From Metabacillus flavus (lineage in GTDB: Bacteria; Bacillota; Bacilli; Bacillales; Bacillaceae): DNA of 64,000 nucleotides. How positions within the stretch are numbered: the first letter of the stretch is position 1; each line of letters starts with the position of its first letter. The DNA lies in NCBI RefSeq assembly GCF_018283675.1, contig NZ_JAGVRK010000001.1, positions 3,844,001 to 3,908,000 on the forward strand. Direction: 5' to 3'. Of the stretch, positions 8,741 to 16,773 are shown one piece after another. The position numbers and the translations under genes are program-made. The notes below the pieces were generated by a model. The model made no database searches, was not told where the DNA came from, and worked only from the letters and a program-made list of their open reading frames with translations.

Positions 8741-9619
8741 CTACACTTTCTCTCTCATATTTTTTCCGAACAATCCTGATGGACGGAAAATGAGAATCAG
8801 AATAAGAACGATAAAGGCTACTCCATCGCGCCAAAGCGAGAAGCCCATCGCACTGACTAAGGATTCAATAACCCCCAGAGCTAATCCGCCGACCATCGCC
8901 CCGGGAATAATGCCGATCCCCCCGAGAACAGCTGCCACGAATGCCTTAAGCCCAGGGATGATCCCCATTAATGGTTCGATCTTTATGTAATACACTCCAA
9001 AAATGACACCGGCTGCTCCCGCGAGTGCGGAGCCAATGGCAAAAGTGGCGGAAATCGTATTATCAACGTTGATCCCCATTAGCTTTGCTGCTTCCGCATC
9101 ATGGGACACGGCTCGCATCGCTTTGCCGATTTTCGTACGATGCACGATAAATTGAAGCAAAATCATCAAAAGAACGGAAATACCTAAAATAAACAATGAT
9201 TGCGAACTCACGTTTAACCCAAATAGATCAATTGTTTCCTTCGGCAGCACAGTACCGGGATAAGCTTCCGGCTGGGCACCTCGGACATAAATCATTCCAT
9301 ATTCAATAAATAGCGATACTCCAATAGCTGTAATCAGGGCCGCTATCCTGGTTGCATTTCTAAGAGGTTTGTACGCAATTCTTTCAATCATCATTCCGAA
9401 CAAGGCACATACCGTCATAGCGAGAATCAGAGCAGGGAAAAACGGAAGCTTTAAAACCGTAATCGAATAAAAACCGACAAACGCTCCAACCATGAAAACA
9501 TCACCATGCGCGAAGTTAATCAATTTAACAATTCCGTAAACCATCGTATAGCCTAAAGCGATTAAAGCGTATATACTGCCAAGCGATATGCCGTTGATCA
9601 GCTGCTGGATAAATTCCAT
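8741..9619 (-). CDS. livH: Branched-chain amino acid ABC importer, permease LivH
   Basis: Second membrane subunit, 292 residues. Diagnostic are the N-terminal GISLGSIYALIALGYTMVYG and INFAHGDVFMVGAF segments and the coupling loop GKAMRAVSHDAEAAKLMGIN. It is the first gene after the binding-protein gene; a partial terminator sits in the 91-bp gap between them. Confidence 0.92.
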   Translation of the reverse strand: MEFIQQLINGISLGSIYALIALGYTMVYGIVKLINFAHGDVFMVGAFVGFYSITVLKLPFFPALILAMTVCALFGMMIERIAYKPLRNATRIAALITAIGVSLFIEYGMIYVRGAQPEAYPGTVLPKETIDLFGLNVSSQSLFILGISVLLMILLQFIVHRTKIGKAMRAVSHDAEAAKLMGINVDNTISATFAIGSALAGAAGVIFGVYYIKIEPLMGIIPGLKAFVAAVLGGIGIIPGAMVGGLALGVIESLVSAMGFSLWRDGVAFIVLILILIFRPSGLFGKNMREKV

Positions 9620-9670
9620 CGCTAACTCTCCTTATCGTGCTTCTTATTTTGTTGGGATTAAAGCGAAAAA

Positions 9671-9707
9671 AGGAAAGGGGGAATAGCCCCCCGTTCCATA
9701 ATGGAAC
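9671..9707 (-). terminator. Intra-operon attenuating terminator between livJ and livH
   Basis: Read on the minus strand, a GTTCCAT/ATGGAAC hairpin (9693-9707) is followed by GGGGG/CCCCC (9677-9692) with a T-rich tail. Such structures after the first gene usually allow more binding protein than permease to be made. Confidence 0.6.
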
Positions 9708-9710
9708 TTT

Positions 9711-10880
9711 TTATTCCGGTTCTACGTTCGTTTTAAACTGCTGCTCTCCATTTTTGTATTCAAGGATAGCAGCCGATTTAACCGGATCATGATTTTTATC
9801 CAGCGTCAGTTTTCCGGAGATAAGCGCCAAATCTTTCGTTTCTGCCAGTGCCTTTTGAATTTTCACAGGATCACTGCTTCCGGCACGCTTAATGGCATCT
9901 GCCAGGTAGTAAGCTGTATCATATCCAAGTGCAGCAAATGCATCAGGAGATTTGTCGCTGTACTTCGCTTTAAATGCTTTAACGAATGCTTGAATTTTTT
10001 CATCCGGATCTCCAGCTGAGTAGTGATTTGTGATGAACGTATTGTTCAATGCATCGCCGCCCGCAATTTCAGCAAGCTTTGGTGAATCCCAGCCGTCGCC
10101 GCCCATAAATGGCACATCAATGCCGAGCTCACGGCCCTGCTTGATGATCAGACCCACTTCTTCGTAATAACCCGGCAGGAAAACAAAGTCCGGCTTCGAT
10201 GACTTTATTCTTGTAAGAGTAGCGCGGAAATCTGTATCTTTCGCAATGTACGCTTCCTCAATCACGATTTTTCCGCCCGCTTTTGTGAAGGATTCTTTAA
10301 ATGCAGCAGCCAATCCTTTAGAATAGTCACTGGCTGAATCGATGTATACTGCCGCTGTTTTCGCTTTCAGTTCATCTGCTGCGAAGTTAGCAGCCACCGT
10401 TCCTTGGAATGGGTCGATGAAACATGTTCTGAACGCGTATTCATTGACCTTGCCATCTTTATTTGTGATGGCCGGATTCGTACCGGTAGGAGTGATGAGA
10501 GGAACCTTATTTTTCGCAAGAATCTCTACCTGGGCCAGTGTATTTGTGCTTGTAGCAGCTCCTACCACAGCAGCTACCTTATCCTGGCTCACAAGTTTAA
10601 GGGCTCCTGAAGTTGCTTCTGCTGCTTCAGATTTATTATCAACTTTAACAAGCTCCAGTTTTTTCCCGTCAATGCCTTCTTTATTGATTTCTTCCAATGC
10701 GAGCTCCAGTCCCTCCGAAACAGACTGACCATAGGATGCCACCCCGCCTGAAAGCTCAAGATTCGCTCCAATCTTAATGGTATCCCCAGCAGATCCGCTG
10801 CTTTGCGCCCCGCATCCTGCTGCTATTCCAGTTAATAATGATAAAGATAGAAAAATTCCAGTTAATTTTTTCTTTTTCAT
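9711..10880 (-). CDS. livJ: Branched-chain amino acid ABC importer, substrate-binding lipoprotein
   Basis: Lipid-anchored extracellular binding protein (periplasmic-binding fold type I, Leu/Ile/Val group). Residues 1-23 form a lipoprotein signal peptide ending in the lipobox GIAAGC; the mature part begins at Cys 23. The ligand domain shows the family opening IKIGANLELSGGVASYGQS and the PLITPTGTNPAIT segment. 389 residues, typical length. First gene of livJHMGF. The ribosome site is a G-run before ATG 10880. Substrate inferred from family; a CodY-like box upstream agrees with branched-chain amino acids. Confidence 0.92.
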   Translation of the reverse strand: MKKKKLTGIFLSLSLLTGIAAGCGAQSSGSAGDTIKIGANLELSGGVASYGQSVSEGLELALEEINKEGIDGKKLELVKVDNKSEAAEATSGALKLVSQDKVAAVVGAATSTNTLAQVEILAKNKVPLITPTGTNPAITNKDGKVNEYAFRTCFIDPFQGTVAANFAADELKAKTAAVYIDSASDYSKGLAAAFKESFTKAGGKIVIEEAYIAKDTDFRATLTRIKSSKPDFVFLPGYYEEVGLIIKQGRELGIDVPFMGGDGWDSPKLAEIAGGDALNNTFITNHYSAGDPDEKIQAFVKAFKAKYSDKSPDAFAALGYDTAYYLADAIKRAGSSDPVKIQKALAETKDLALISGKLTLDKNHDPVKSAAILEYKNGEQQFKTNVEPE

Positions 10881-10912
10881 CAGTCATTGCCCCCCGTTTT
10901 TACTTGCTTAGT

Positions 10913-10939
10913 ATGATAGATTCTTTCCCTCTCTGTCAG
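10913..10939 (-). promoter_or_regulatory. Possible promoter of the liv operon
   Basis: On the minus strand CTGACA (10939-10934) and TATCAT (10918-10913) each match the sigma-A boxes at 5 of 6 positions, but the spacer is only 15 bp, so this is tentative. Confidence 0.35.
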
Positions 10940-10964
10940 TTTTTCGAATAATTACAATAAAATT

Positions 10965-10979
10965 AATATTCTGAAAATA
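10965..10979 (-). promoter_or_regulatory. CodY-box-like site upstream of livJ
   Basis: AATATTCTGAAAATA matches the known CodY consensus AATTTTCWGAAAATT at 13 of 15 positions. CodY is the branched-chain-amino-acid-sensing repressor of Firmicutes, so its position about 85 bp upstream of a branched-chain amino acid importer is functionally consistent. Confidence 0.6.
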
Positions 10980-11256
10980 TTTTACATAATAGATTCTATT
11001 CCGTCTAGTAGTTTTGGTCGCCTTTCCTCCACTTTATTACTACAAAATCCGACATAATATTTAGGTATAATTGCCTGTTTTGCACGTATTTTCACTTTAT
11101 TTCTACGAATATGACCTATTCTACTGGAAAAACATGTTATTAAAAGACCGTTTTTAGCACAATAAAATAGACGAAAATAAAGAATCCTTGTCTATATTTC
11201 ATAGAATTATAGATTTTTGAACTTTTTTGTCTTCTAATCGTATAGGAAGTATAGAG

Positions 11257-11554
11257 GTGGTTATCATTTACCTAGTATTTATTTCACTGCTCATGTCGGG
11301 GATTCTATTATTTGCTGCTGGATGCTCTTCATCCGTCTTCTGCATTTTAAGTTCCAGACGTCACCGCTATATTTACAGGACCCAATTCAAAGCATTGATT
11401 CTAAAGAAAACATTTATGATTCTAAAGCGATTGTCCTTTACGGAAAAAAGGAACTGCCGAAGTTTCAGGCGGTGGTAATTTTAACGAGGAAGGAGAGGTA
11501 ACTGGTATTTCATACAACGGGGATGGCGGATTATCAAAAGAGCTGAAAGATTAA
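11257..11554 (+). pseudogene. Decayed small lipoprotein gene (two frameshifts)
   Basis: A GTG at 11257, seven bases after AGGAAG, starts a clear lipoprotein signal (SLLMSGILLFAAGCSSS, lipobox FAAGC). After the signal the natural continuation moves to another frame (HFKFQTSPLYLQDPIQSID ... KAIVLYGKK), and then at an A-run near 11440-11450 to a third frame (GTAEVSGGGNFNEEGEVTG ... GLSKELKD, stop 11552-11554). Joined, the parts give a coherent secreted lipoprotein of about 98 residues of unknown function, followed by a proper terminator. Either a decayed gene or two sequencing errors in homopolymers; I cannot decide. Confidence 0.65.
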
Positions 11555-11561
11555 CTGGACA

Positions 11562-11591
11562 GGAAAAAGCCCGGAAAACCGAGCTTTTTCC
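11562..11591. terminator. Bidirectional terminator
   Basis: GGAAAAAGC (11562-11570) / GCTTTTTCC (11583-11591), serving the broken lipoprotein gene and the convergent DUF3231 gene. Confidence 0.75.
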
Positions 11592-11603
11592 TGCAGATTC
11601 TCT

Positions 11604-12587
11604 CTAGATTCTTCTTTGAGCCTGAGGCGGCTGTTCAAGCCAGCCCCGGTCAATCATGAGCTTAGCCCCTTCTTCCACAAACAGAAGGATGTCTTTCATG
11701 ATAAGCATATAGTGCGCAGTGAGGTCCTTTCTCATTGAAGCAGAGAGAGATCTTCCCATAAGCCATATGGCCGTTGAAGTAGATGTGGTAATCATAAACA
11801 TGTTAAGTTTGTCTGAAAACGGATTGACCGTTGTATCCGTCACCTCTAATGAAACAGGCAGCGTTCCTAAATGGCCTTCTTTTTTAAGCAAATCATTAAA
11901 GGTATCAATCTGTTTCTGGGCAAGCTTCCGGCCTTTTATGAAAAATTGCTTTACATCATGATCCTTGCACGTTTGGATAAGACCAATCAGATGAATCATT
12001 CCAATGTAATTACGCTCAATAATGAAGAATGCCTCTCCTAGCTCGAAAGCGTTTAACGGCCTTTCCTTCAGCCATCCGTTCATAAACGAATTCTTTTGAA
12101 CAAACTCAACCTGTTCAGGATACGGAATTTTGGGAGGGCGGTCATATATTCCCTTTGAAAGCATCAAGTCAACTGCTTTTCTGTAAATCTTTGTGGCAGC
12201 TTCTTTTGTTTGTTCAAAGAAATCAAGCAAATCCTTCCGGGCCACTGTAATAAATGAATACGCATACCCCATCATTCCAAGCTGGCTGACACGGTATACA
12301 TAGCTGAGGGCATATAGATCCGTAAACAGAGGAAGTGCCTGTTCATCCAAATCTCCCTCACCGAAACCAAATGGAATGGGGAAATTCTCTTTTTTGAACG
12401 TATTTTTCAATTTATTGATGGAGGAAACAGATAAATCATAGGCTTCCTGCACGATTGGCTTTACCTGTTCATCCTCCATATAACTCAGGAAATGCTTCAG
12501 CAAACAAGAGGAGGCAGTCTCCTGCATATAGGCCGTCCACAGAGCAGATATCTCCGGAGTGGTTAAATTGATATTATGCTGGACCAA
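11604..12587 (-). CDS. DUF3231 family protein
   Basis: 327-residue, mostly helical soluble protein made of two similar halves, as in the DUF3231 family common in spore-forming Bacillaceae. The first half starts LTTPEISALWTAYMQETASSC and the second LNAFELGEAFFIIERNYIGM; both look like four-helix-bundle (ferritin-like) units. Starts with TTG at 12587, nine bases after GGAGG. No signal peptide or membrane segment. Function unknown; no operon partner. The upstream flank carries a dispersed repeat. Confidence 0.75.
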   Translation of the reverse strand: MVQHNINLTTPEISALWTAYMQETASSCLLKHFLSYMEDEQVKPIVQEAYDLSVSSINKLKNTFKKENFPIPFGFGEGDLDEQALPLFTDLYALSYVYRVSQLGMMGYAYSFITVARKDLLDFFEQTKEAATKIYRKAVDLMLSKGIYDRPPKIPYPEQVEFVQKNSFMNGWLKERPLNAFELGEAFFIIERNYIGMIHLIGLIQTCKDHDVKQFFIKGRKLAQKQIDTFNDLLKKEGHLGTLPVSLEVTDTTVNPFSDKLNMFMITTSTSTAIWLMGRSLSASMRKDLTAHYMLIMKDILLFVEEGAKLMIDRGWLEQPPQAQRRI

Positions 12588-12707
12588 ACGAATGTACCTC
12601 CACCCAATTTTTTCTTACTATGTGCAATAGACCAATTTTTATACAGCAGCATAGGTGTTAATTGTGGATATCATTTTCATCTTTGTTTAGAATTTTACTC
12701 AAGAAAG

Positions 12708-12880
12708 GGCTCTGTCAAATTTGGCTGTTGATTGCAGCTAGCAGACACTCGCTTATCCTCGGGCTGGCGGTGAGCCTCCTCAGCGCCAGGCGCTTGCGGG
12801 GTCTCAATGTCCAACTGCTCACGCTGGAATCCGCTTCAATCAACAGGTGTTAAAAAACAACACCAGGCTTTAACATAGCT
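12708..12880 (+). repeat. Dispersed GC-rich inverted repeat, copy 1 (subtype A)
   Basis: Outer arms GGCTCTGTCAAA ... TTTAACATAGCT and inner arms GGCTGTTGATTG ... CAATCAACAG enclose a GC-rich core with GGTGAGCCTCCTC ... GCGGGGTCTCA. Homologous to copies at 16554, 28071, 41524, 46876, 49770 and 63516. More diverged core than the others. Confidence 0.85.
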
Positions 12881-12903
12881 TAAGAAAAAAGGAGGAAAGA
12901 CTG

Positions 12904-13611
12904 TTGAAGATTACGGTATTTGGAGCAAGCGGAGGAACCGGAAAAGAATTTGTGAGGCAGGCGGCAGAACAGGGACATGCCATCAAAGCTTTCGTAAGAA
13001 CACCTTCCAAATTCCCCTTTCAGGATACACCGAATATCACGATGATGACCGGGGATGCCCTGCAGTTTTCCAGTGTTGCGGAAGCCGTGAAGGGCAGTGA
13101 TGCGGTTGTATCCTGTCTTGGTGCGGATGGCTTGGGGAAAACCACCTTACTTTCAGAAATGACCGGTCATATCATTAGGGCAATGGAACAGAATGGAGTA
13201 AAACGCCTGGGGTACGTGGCATCGGCTGGAATACACAGGGAAATTCCCGGTTTAAGAGGGAAAATGGCTAACATGGTTCTTCGAAATGTTCTGGACGATC
13301 ACCTTAGAGCTGCCGAGCTCATGAAAGAGTCGGATTTGGAATGGACCATAGCCCGTCCGATGCGATTGATGGACGAACCGCTTACTGGAACGTACCGCAC
13401 ATCTATGGACAGCGTGCCGAAGAACGGCAAAAAGATCAGCCGGGCAGATGTCGCTCATTTCATCCTCTCCTCAATTGATAATCGTACCTGCATTCGTGAA
13501 TCAGCAGGGCTTGCTTATTTAAACGGGAATGTTTCACATGGAACAAAAAAAGAAGCGTATCATCGAACGCTTCTTTTTCGTTTATTCATCATTTTCTTTA
13601 CAATCGGGTAG
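12904..13611 (+). CDS. NAD(P)-binding Rossmann/SDR-type oxidoreductase
   Basis: Atypical short-chain dehydrogenase of the NAD(P)H-binding (NmrA-like) group. TTG start at 12904 after AAAGGAGGAAAGACTG. The N-terminus has the nucleotide motif MKITVFGASGGTGKEFVRQA; ERRP-type segment EWTIARPMRLMDEPLTGTY follows, as usual in the family. Expected end is near GLAY (about residue 206). Here the frame continues 30 residues through a terminator hairpin and an opposite-strand small gene; one T fewer in the TATTTAAAC run (about 13517-13525) would restore TAT TAA. So the last 30 residues are probably a recent extension or a sequence error. Substrate unknown. Confidence 0.8.
   Translation: MKITVFGASGGTGKEFVRQAAEQGHAIKAFVRTPSKFPFQDTPNITMMTGDALQFSSVAEAVKGSDAVVSCLGADGLGKTTLLSEMTGHIIRAMEQNGVKRLGYVASAGIHREIPGLRGKMANMVLRNVLDDHLRAAELMKESDLEWTIARPMRLMDEPLTGTYRTSMDSVPKNGKKISRADVAHFILSSIDNRTCIRESAGLAYLNGNVSHGTKKEAYHRTLLFRLFIIFFTIG
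13549..13579. terminator. Bidirectional terminator at the SDR 3' end
   Basis: AAAGAAGCG (13549-13557) / CGCTTCTTT (13568-13576) with T-runs on both sides. It lies inside the current SDR reading frame and inside the 3' end of the opposing 31-codon ORF. Confidence 0.75.
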
Positions 13612-13655
13612 ATAATGGGGGCCCATTTCATTAATCGTCTAATTAGTTTACCCAT
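13560..13655 (-). CDS. Small basic protein, 31 residues
   Basis: ATG at 13655 preceded by GAGGAGGGATCCAC, a strong ribosome site. The product reads MGKLIRRLMKWAPIIYPIVK followed by KMMNKRKRSVR: very basic, with one amphipathic/hydrophobic stretch (WAPIIYPIV). It converges on the SDR gene and its stop is in the terminator loop. I do not recognise it by name. The good ribosome site, sensible composition and own terminator favour a real gene, but 31 codons is short. Confidence 0.55.
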   Translation of the reverse strand: MGKLIRRLMKWAPIIYPIVKKMMNKRKRSVR

Positions 13656-13750
13656 GTGGATCCCTCCTCATTTATCTATACCATTCCCAACTGCTCTTCT
13701 CCATAAACTTGTGTGTTCATTTCGATACTCACATCATTATTTAACGATGC

Positions 13751-14617
13751 CTATTTTTTTATAATCGGGACCCATAACTCTGACCTGTAGTCAGCGGCAT
13801 AGGGATTTCCATCCTTAGGGTAAACTTCCATTTCAGGACCTGCTGCATGCTCGTATCCAGTGGAGGGGAACCATTCCGTGTAAATTCTCGACCAAACCTC
13901 CTGAATGGCCTCTGGCATCGGTCCGATCGATTCAAACACTGCCCATGTGAGAGAAGGAATCGTACGGACCTCTAAATCCTCCGCTACAGCATGCGACGGA
14001 TTCTCCGCTCCAATCATGTATCTCATTTCTTCTTTTTCCTGGTCAAAATCCATGCAAATACCTAGAAAGCCCATAGGACCGGTTAATGGAGCCAGTCTCT
14101 CACTCAGCCCGTTGATTTGATTGGATTCTTCCCAAAAGCGGCTGATAGCCCCATGCTGCTCTCCATTTACCATTGATGCCATTATTGATTTTCCAATTAC
14201 GGAAAAGCTGTCTTTGCTTACAATATGATAATTCATTTCTTTTTCTCCCTTCAGCTGAATTTGAAACGAAAGCCGGGGATAGGCTTTCAGGATACGGCCG
14301 GTCTGTCTAGCTTCAGTGGGACTCATTCCATGCGCTTTCCGGAACGCTTTTGAGAACGATTCTGGCGTTTCGTAGCCGTATTTCAAGGCAATATTTATGA
14401 CCTTCGCTTGAGAATGGGTAAGCTCCTGTGCAGCCAGTGTCAATCTTCGCTTTCTTACGTATTCACCCGGGGTAACCCCTGTAACCATTTGAAACATCCG
14501 GTGAAAATGAAATTTGGACATGCAGGCAGCAGCTGCCGCTTCTTCCATACTGATAACGGAATCCAATCTCTTTTCCAGATAATCGATACTGTCGTTCATT
14601 CGGCTCAATGCTTCCAT
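13751..14617 (-). CDS. AraC-family regulator with GyrI-like effector domain
   Basis: 288-residue transcription factor. The N-terminal third is a double helix-turn-helix of AraC type (MSKFHFHRMFQMVTGVTPGE; YGYETPESFSKAFRKAHGMS). Residues from about 125 form a GyrI/SOUL-like effector-binding domain (YHIVSKDSFSVIGKS ... LEVRTIPSLTWAVFES ... YEHAAGPEMEVY), as in Rob/BmrR-type multidrug sensors. Start ATG 14617 follows AAGGAGGTACGGGG. Stands alone; target genes unknown. Confidence 0.88.
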   Translation of the reverse strand: MEALSRMNDSIDYLEKRLDSVISMEEAAAAACMSKFHFHRMFQMVTGVTPGEYVRKRRLTLAAQELTHSQAKVINIALKYGYETPESFSKAFRKAHGMSPTEARQTGRILKAYPRLSFQIQLKGEKEMNYHIVSKDSFSVIGKSIMASMVNGEQHGAISRFWEESNQINGLSERLAPLTGPMGFLGICMDFDQEKEEMRYMIGAENPSHAVAEDLEVRTIPSLTWAVFESIGPMPEAIQEVWSRIYTEWFPSTGYEHAAGPEMEVYPKDGNPYAADYRSELWVPIIKK

Positions 14618-14771
14618 CCCCGTACCTCCTTCTCTCTATTGACTTTATCAGCCGGGAATTGTTCCTGCCTGTCATTTCTTGCTCTTTAGTAACCGATCCA
14701 GCTTCTTATACATTCGTTCTTTAAGAAAAAGACCCTTTCCTTCTCAAATGAAAAATTACAAACGCAAAAAA

Positions 14772-14791
14772 GACCAGCCTTTTCGCTGATC
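14772..14791 (-). terminator. Terminator of the GntR gene
   Basis: On the minus strand GATCAGC (14791-14785) pairs with GCTGGTC (14778-14772, one G-T pair), followed by TTTTTT. The gene's stop codon abuts the stem. Confidence 0.75.
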
Positions 14792-15480
14792 TATTTTTCG
14801 GCAGATAATATTTTTGATAATGGCTTAAACACTTCATCCTCCAGGCGCAGGTCATTTATGCTTCTCTTCATATGCTGATCGATCAGAATGTGAAGGTCTT
14901 CTGCATTTTTGTCTTCCATCGCCTGAACCATTTTTTCATGCTCGGCAGCCCGCGCATTGTGTTCCGTCTCAACCTGATAAAACACATCAAATAAAAATAA
15001 GTAAACGTTGTTTTGATTTAGCAGCTGTTCCATGTAGCGAATGAGAAACCTGTTTCCGCTTTTTCTTGCCAAATACAAATGAAACTCTTTATTTAAATGA
15101 ACATATCCGTTCAGGTCCTTGCTTTTATAAGTTTCTTGTTCTTTTTCAAGCAGACTTTTCAAATTTTCAATATCAGCAGCTTCCAGTTTATCGAGACCGT
15201 ACTTCACAGCCATATGCTCAAATTCTCTTCTCATATCAAAAAAAGACAGGATCTCATCCTTGGTTGGATGGACGACATAGGATCCTTTATTGGGGATGAT
15301 TTCAATTAACCCTTCTGCCTCGAGCTTTTGGAATGCCTGTCTGATAGGCGTTCTGCTTACTTTCAAAGTCTCCGAAATCGTCTGTTCCACAAGCTGGGTT
15401 CCGGGGGCAATTTTTCTGGCCAATAGCGCTTCTTTGAGATTGTTGTAAACTCGCTGCTCTGTTGTTTGTTTTTCTTTCAA
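14791..15480 (-). CDS. GntR-family regulator, FadR/FCD subfamily
   Basis: Metabolite-responsive repressor. N-terminal winged helix (VYNNLKEALLARKIAPGTQL ... LKVSRTPIRQAFQKLEAEGL) and a C-terminal all-helical FCD ligand domain with metal/ligand residues in EFEHMAVKYG, NKEFHLYLARKSGN and RAAEHEKMVQAM (D/N-x3-H ... H pattern). A GTG at 15489 is possible, but TTG at 15480 has better spacing from AAGGGTGAGG. No neighbouring catabolic operon; upstream is a YitT gene in the same direction, 100 bp away. Confidence 0.85.
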   Translation of the reverse strand: MKEKQTTEQRVYNNLKEALLARKIAPGTQLVEQTISETLKVSRTPIRQAFQKLEAEGLIEIIPNKGSYVVHPTKDEILSFFDMRREFEHMAVKYGLDKLEAADIENLKSLLEKEQETYKSKDLNGYVHLNKEFHLYLARKSGNRFLIRYMEQLLNQNNVYLFLFDVFYQVETEHNARAAEHEKMVQAMEDKNAEDLHILIDQHMKRSINDLRLEDEVFKPLSKILSAEK

Positions 15481-15577
15481 ATCCCTCACCCTTCAGCCAT
15501 AATTACCGCACATAGAATATTTTTCCTTCTTTTTATCATAAACGAAAAAACGATGCGGCAAAAGAGTTCCGTAAAAA

Positions 15578-16423
15578 TTAAGCAAACGATTTGAAATTCC
15601 GGCCCATGATTTCATTCATGTTATGGATCGTAACAAAAGCATCCTCGTCAACTGATTGAATATACACTTTCAAACGATGGAACTCTCTTCTGGCCAGGAT
15701 CGTCGTGATGACTTCCTTTTCATCGTTTGAGAAAGCCCCTTTTGCTGTATGCACAGTCGCTCCTTTGTTCAGGTTCAGGAGAATAAACTGCTTAATCTTT
15801 TCACTTTCCGCACTGATAATCACCACTTCTTTATTTTCGTTCATCATCTGCATGGCATAGTCGATTAAAAATCCTTTTATTAAAAGGCCCAGCAAGGCAT
15901 ACATCCCGGTCTGAATCCCAAAAACGGCCGCTGATGAGGCAACAATCGAAATATCTGCAAGCAGAACAGCCCTGCCCATCTCCATATAAGTAAATTTATT
16001 TATGATCCTGGCAACAATGTCTGTTCCCCCGGTGGATGCGTTTTGGCTGAAAACAAGAGCGCTTCCGAATGAACCGATAATCATGCCAATAATCAGCTCA
16101 ATCAAAGCATCATCGCTCATTGGCTGGCCCATCGGGAACAATATACTGAACCCCCAAACGAGCAGGCTCAAGGTAATACTGGAGTAAAGGGATACGGCTC
16201 CGAATGCAGACCCAATAATGAGAAACCCAATCACAAACAGAATGCCATCCAGCATCAGCATAATTTGGCCCACAGGAAGCGGCAGGAAGTGCTGAATGAC
16301 AATCGATAAACCGCCTGTCCCTCCAGCGGCAATATTGTTGGCAGACAAAAAGAAATGAATATTAATGGCTACAAAGATCAATCCGATATTTATTTTCAAA
16401 AATGATAAGATTTTTGGACTCAT
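15578..16423 (-). CDS. YitT family membrane protein
   Basis: Membrane protein of unknown transport role (YitT/YqfU/YxkD group). Five to six N-terminal hydrophobic segments (for example NIAAGGTGGLSIVIQHFLPL, ASTGGTDIVARIINKFT), then a cytosolic C-terminal DUF2179 domain (IISAESEKIKQFILLNLNKG ... GMG-like region replaced by TILARREFHRLKVYI). The frame extends to 16471, but the ATG at 16423 has AGGAGG seven bases upstream and gives the usual about 281 residues. Not in an evident operon; a dispersed repeat lies upstream. Confidence 0.88.
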   Translation of the reverse strand: MSPKILSFLKINIGLIFVAINIHFFLSANNIAAGGTGGLSIVIQHFLPLPVGQIMLMLDGILFVIGFLIIGSAFGAVSLYSSITLSLLVWGFSILFPMGQPMSDDALIELIIGMIIGSFGSALVFSQNASTGGTDIVARIINKFTYMEMGRAVLLADISIVASSAAVFGIQTGMYALLGLLIKGFLIDYAMQMMNENKEVVIISAESEKIKQFILLNLNKGATVHTAKGAFSNDEKEVITTILARREFHRLKVYIQSVDEDAFVTIHNMNEIMGRNFKSFA

Positions 16424-16553
16424 TCGGAGACCTCCTTTTCGAATATATTGTCGTTCAAAATTGTTCAACAATCCAGATTATATCGGCCTGAAACCAGGAT
16501 GTAAATGATAATTTCCCGGTTAAGCCCTTACATTTGGATTTTTTTTTGTAATC

Positions 16554-16734
16554 GCTCTGTTAAACTTTGCAGTTGATTTACGCTGCAGGCGTTCGCTTTC
16601 CGCGGGGCGGGCGGTGAGCCTCCTCGGCGCAAGCGCCTGCGGGGTCTCACCTGTCCCGCTGCTCCCGCAGGAGTCTCACGCCTTCCGCTCCAATCAACAG
16701 GTGTTAAAAATCAGCACCAGGATTTAACACAGCC
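16554..16734 (+). repeat. Dispersed GC-rich inverted repeat, copy 2 (subtype A)
   Basis: Begins GCTCTGTTAAACTTTG and ends AGGATTTAACACAGC; core with CGGTGAGCCTCCTCGGCGC, GCCTGCGGGGTCTCACC and CCGCTGCTCCCGCAGGAG. A fuller version of the element than copy 1, because it retains the second internal hairpin. Confidence 0.9.
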
Positions 16735-16773
16735 TTTGTAAAAGAAAAAAAGGAACCGTTCACCGCCTGACGA

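Larger units (their letters stand above)
10881..11256. other. Intergenic stretch upstream of livJ
   Basis: AT-rich, non-coding. Apart from the tentative liv promoter and the CodY-like box I see no gene or strong hairpin in it. Confidence 0.6.

Noticed and set aside
12662-12853. Short Arg/Leu/Ser-rich reading frames inside repeat copies (also near 46854-47256 and 63530-63727)
   Set aside because: They have similar sequences because the repeat has similar DNA; there is no ribosome site and no conservation of frame, so they are by-products of the repeat.
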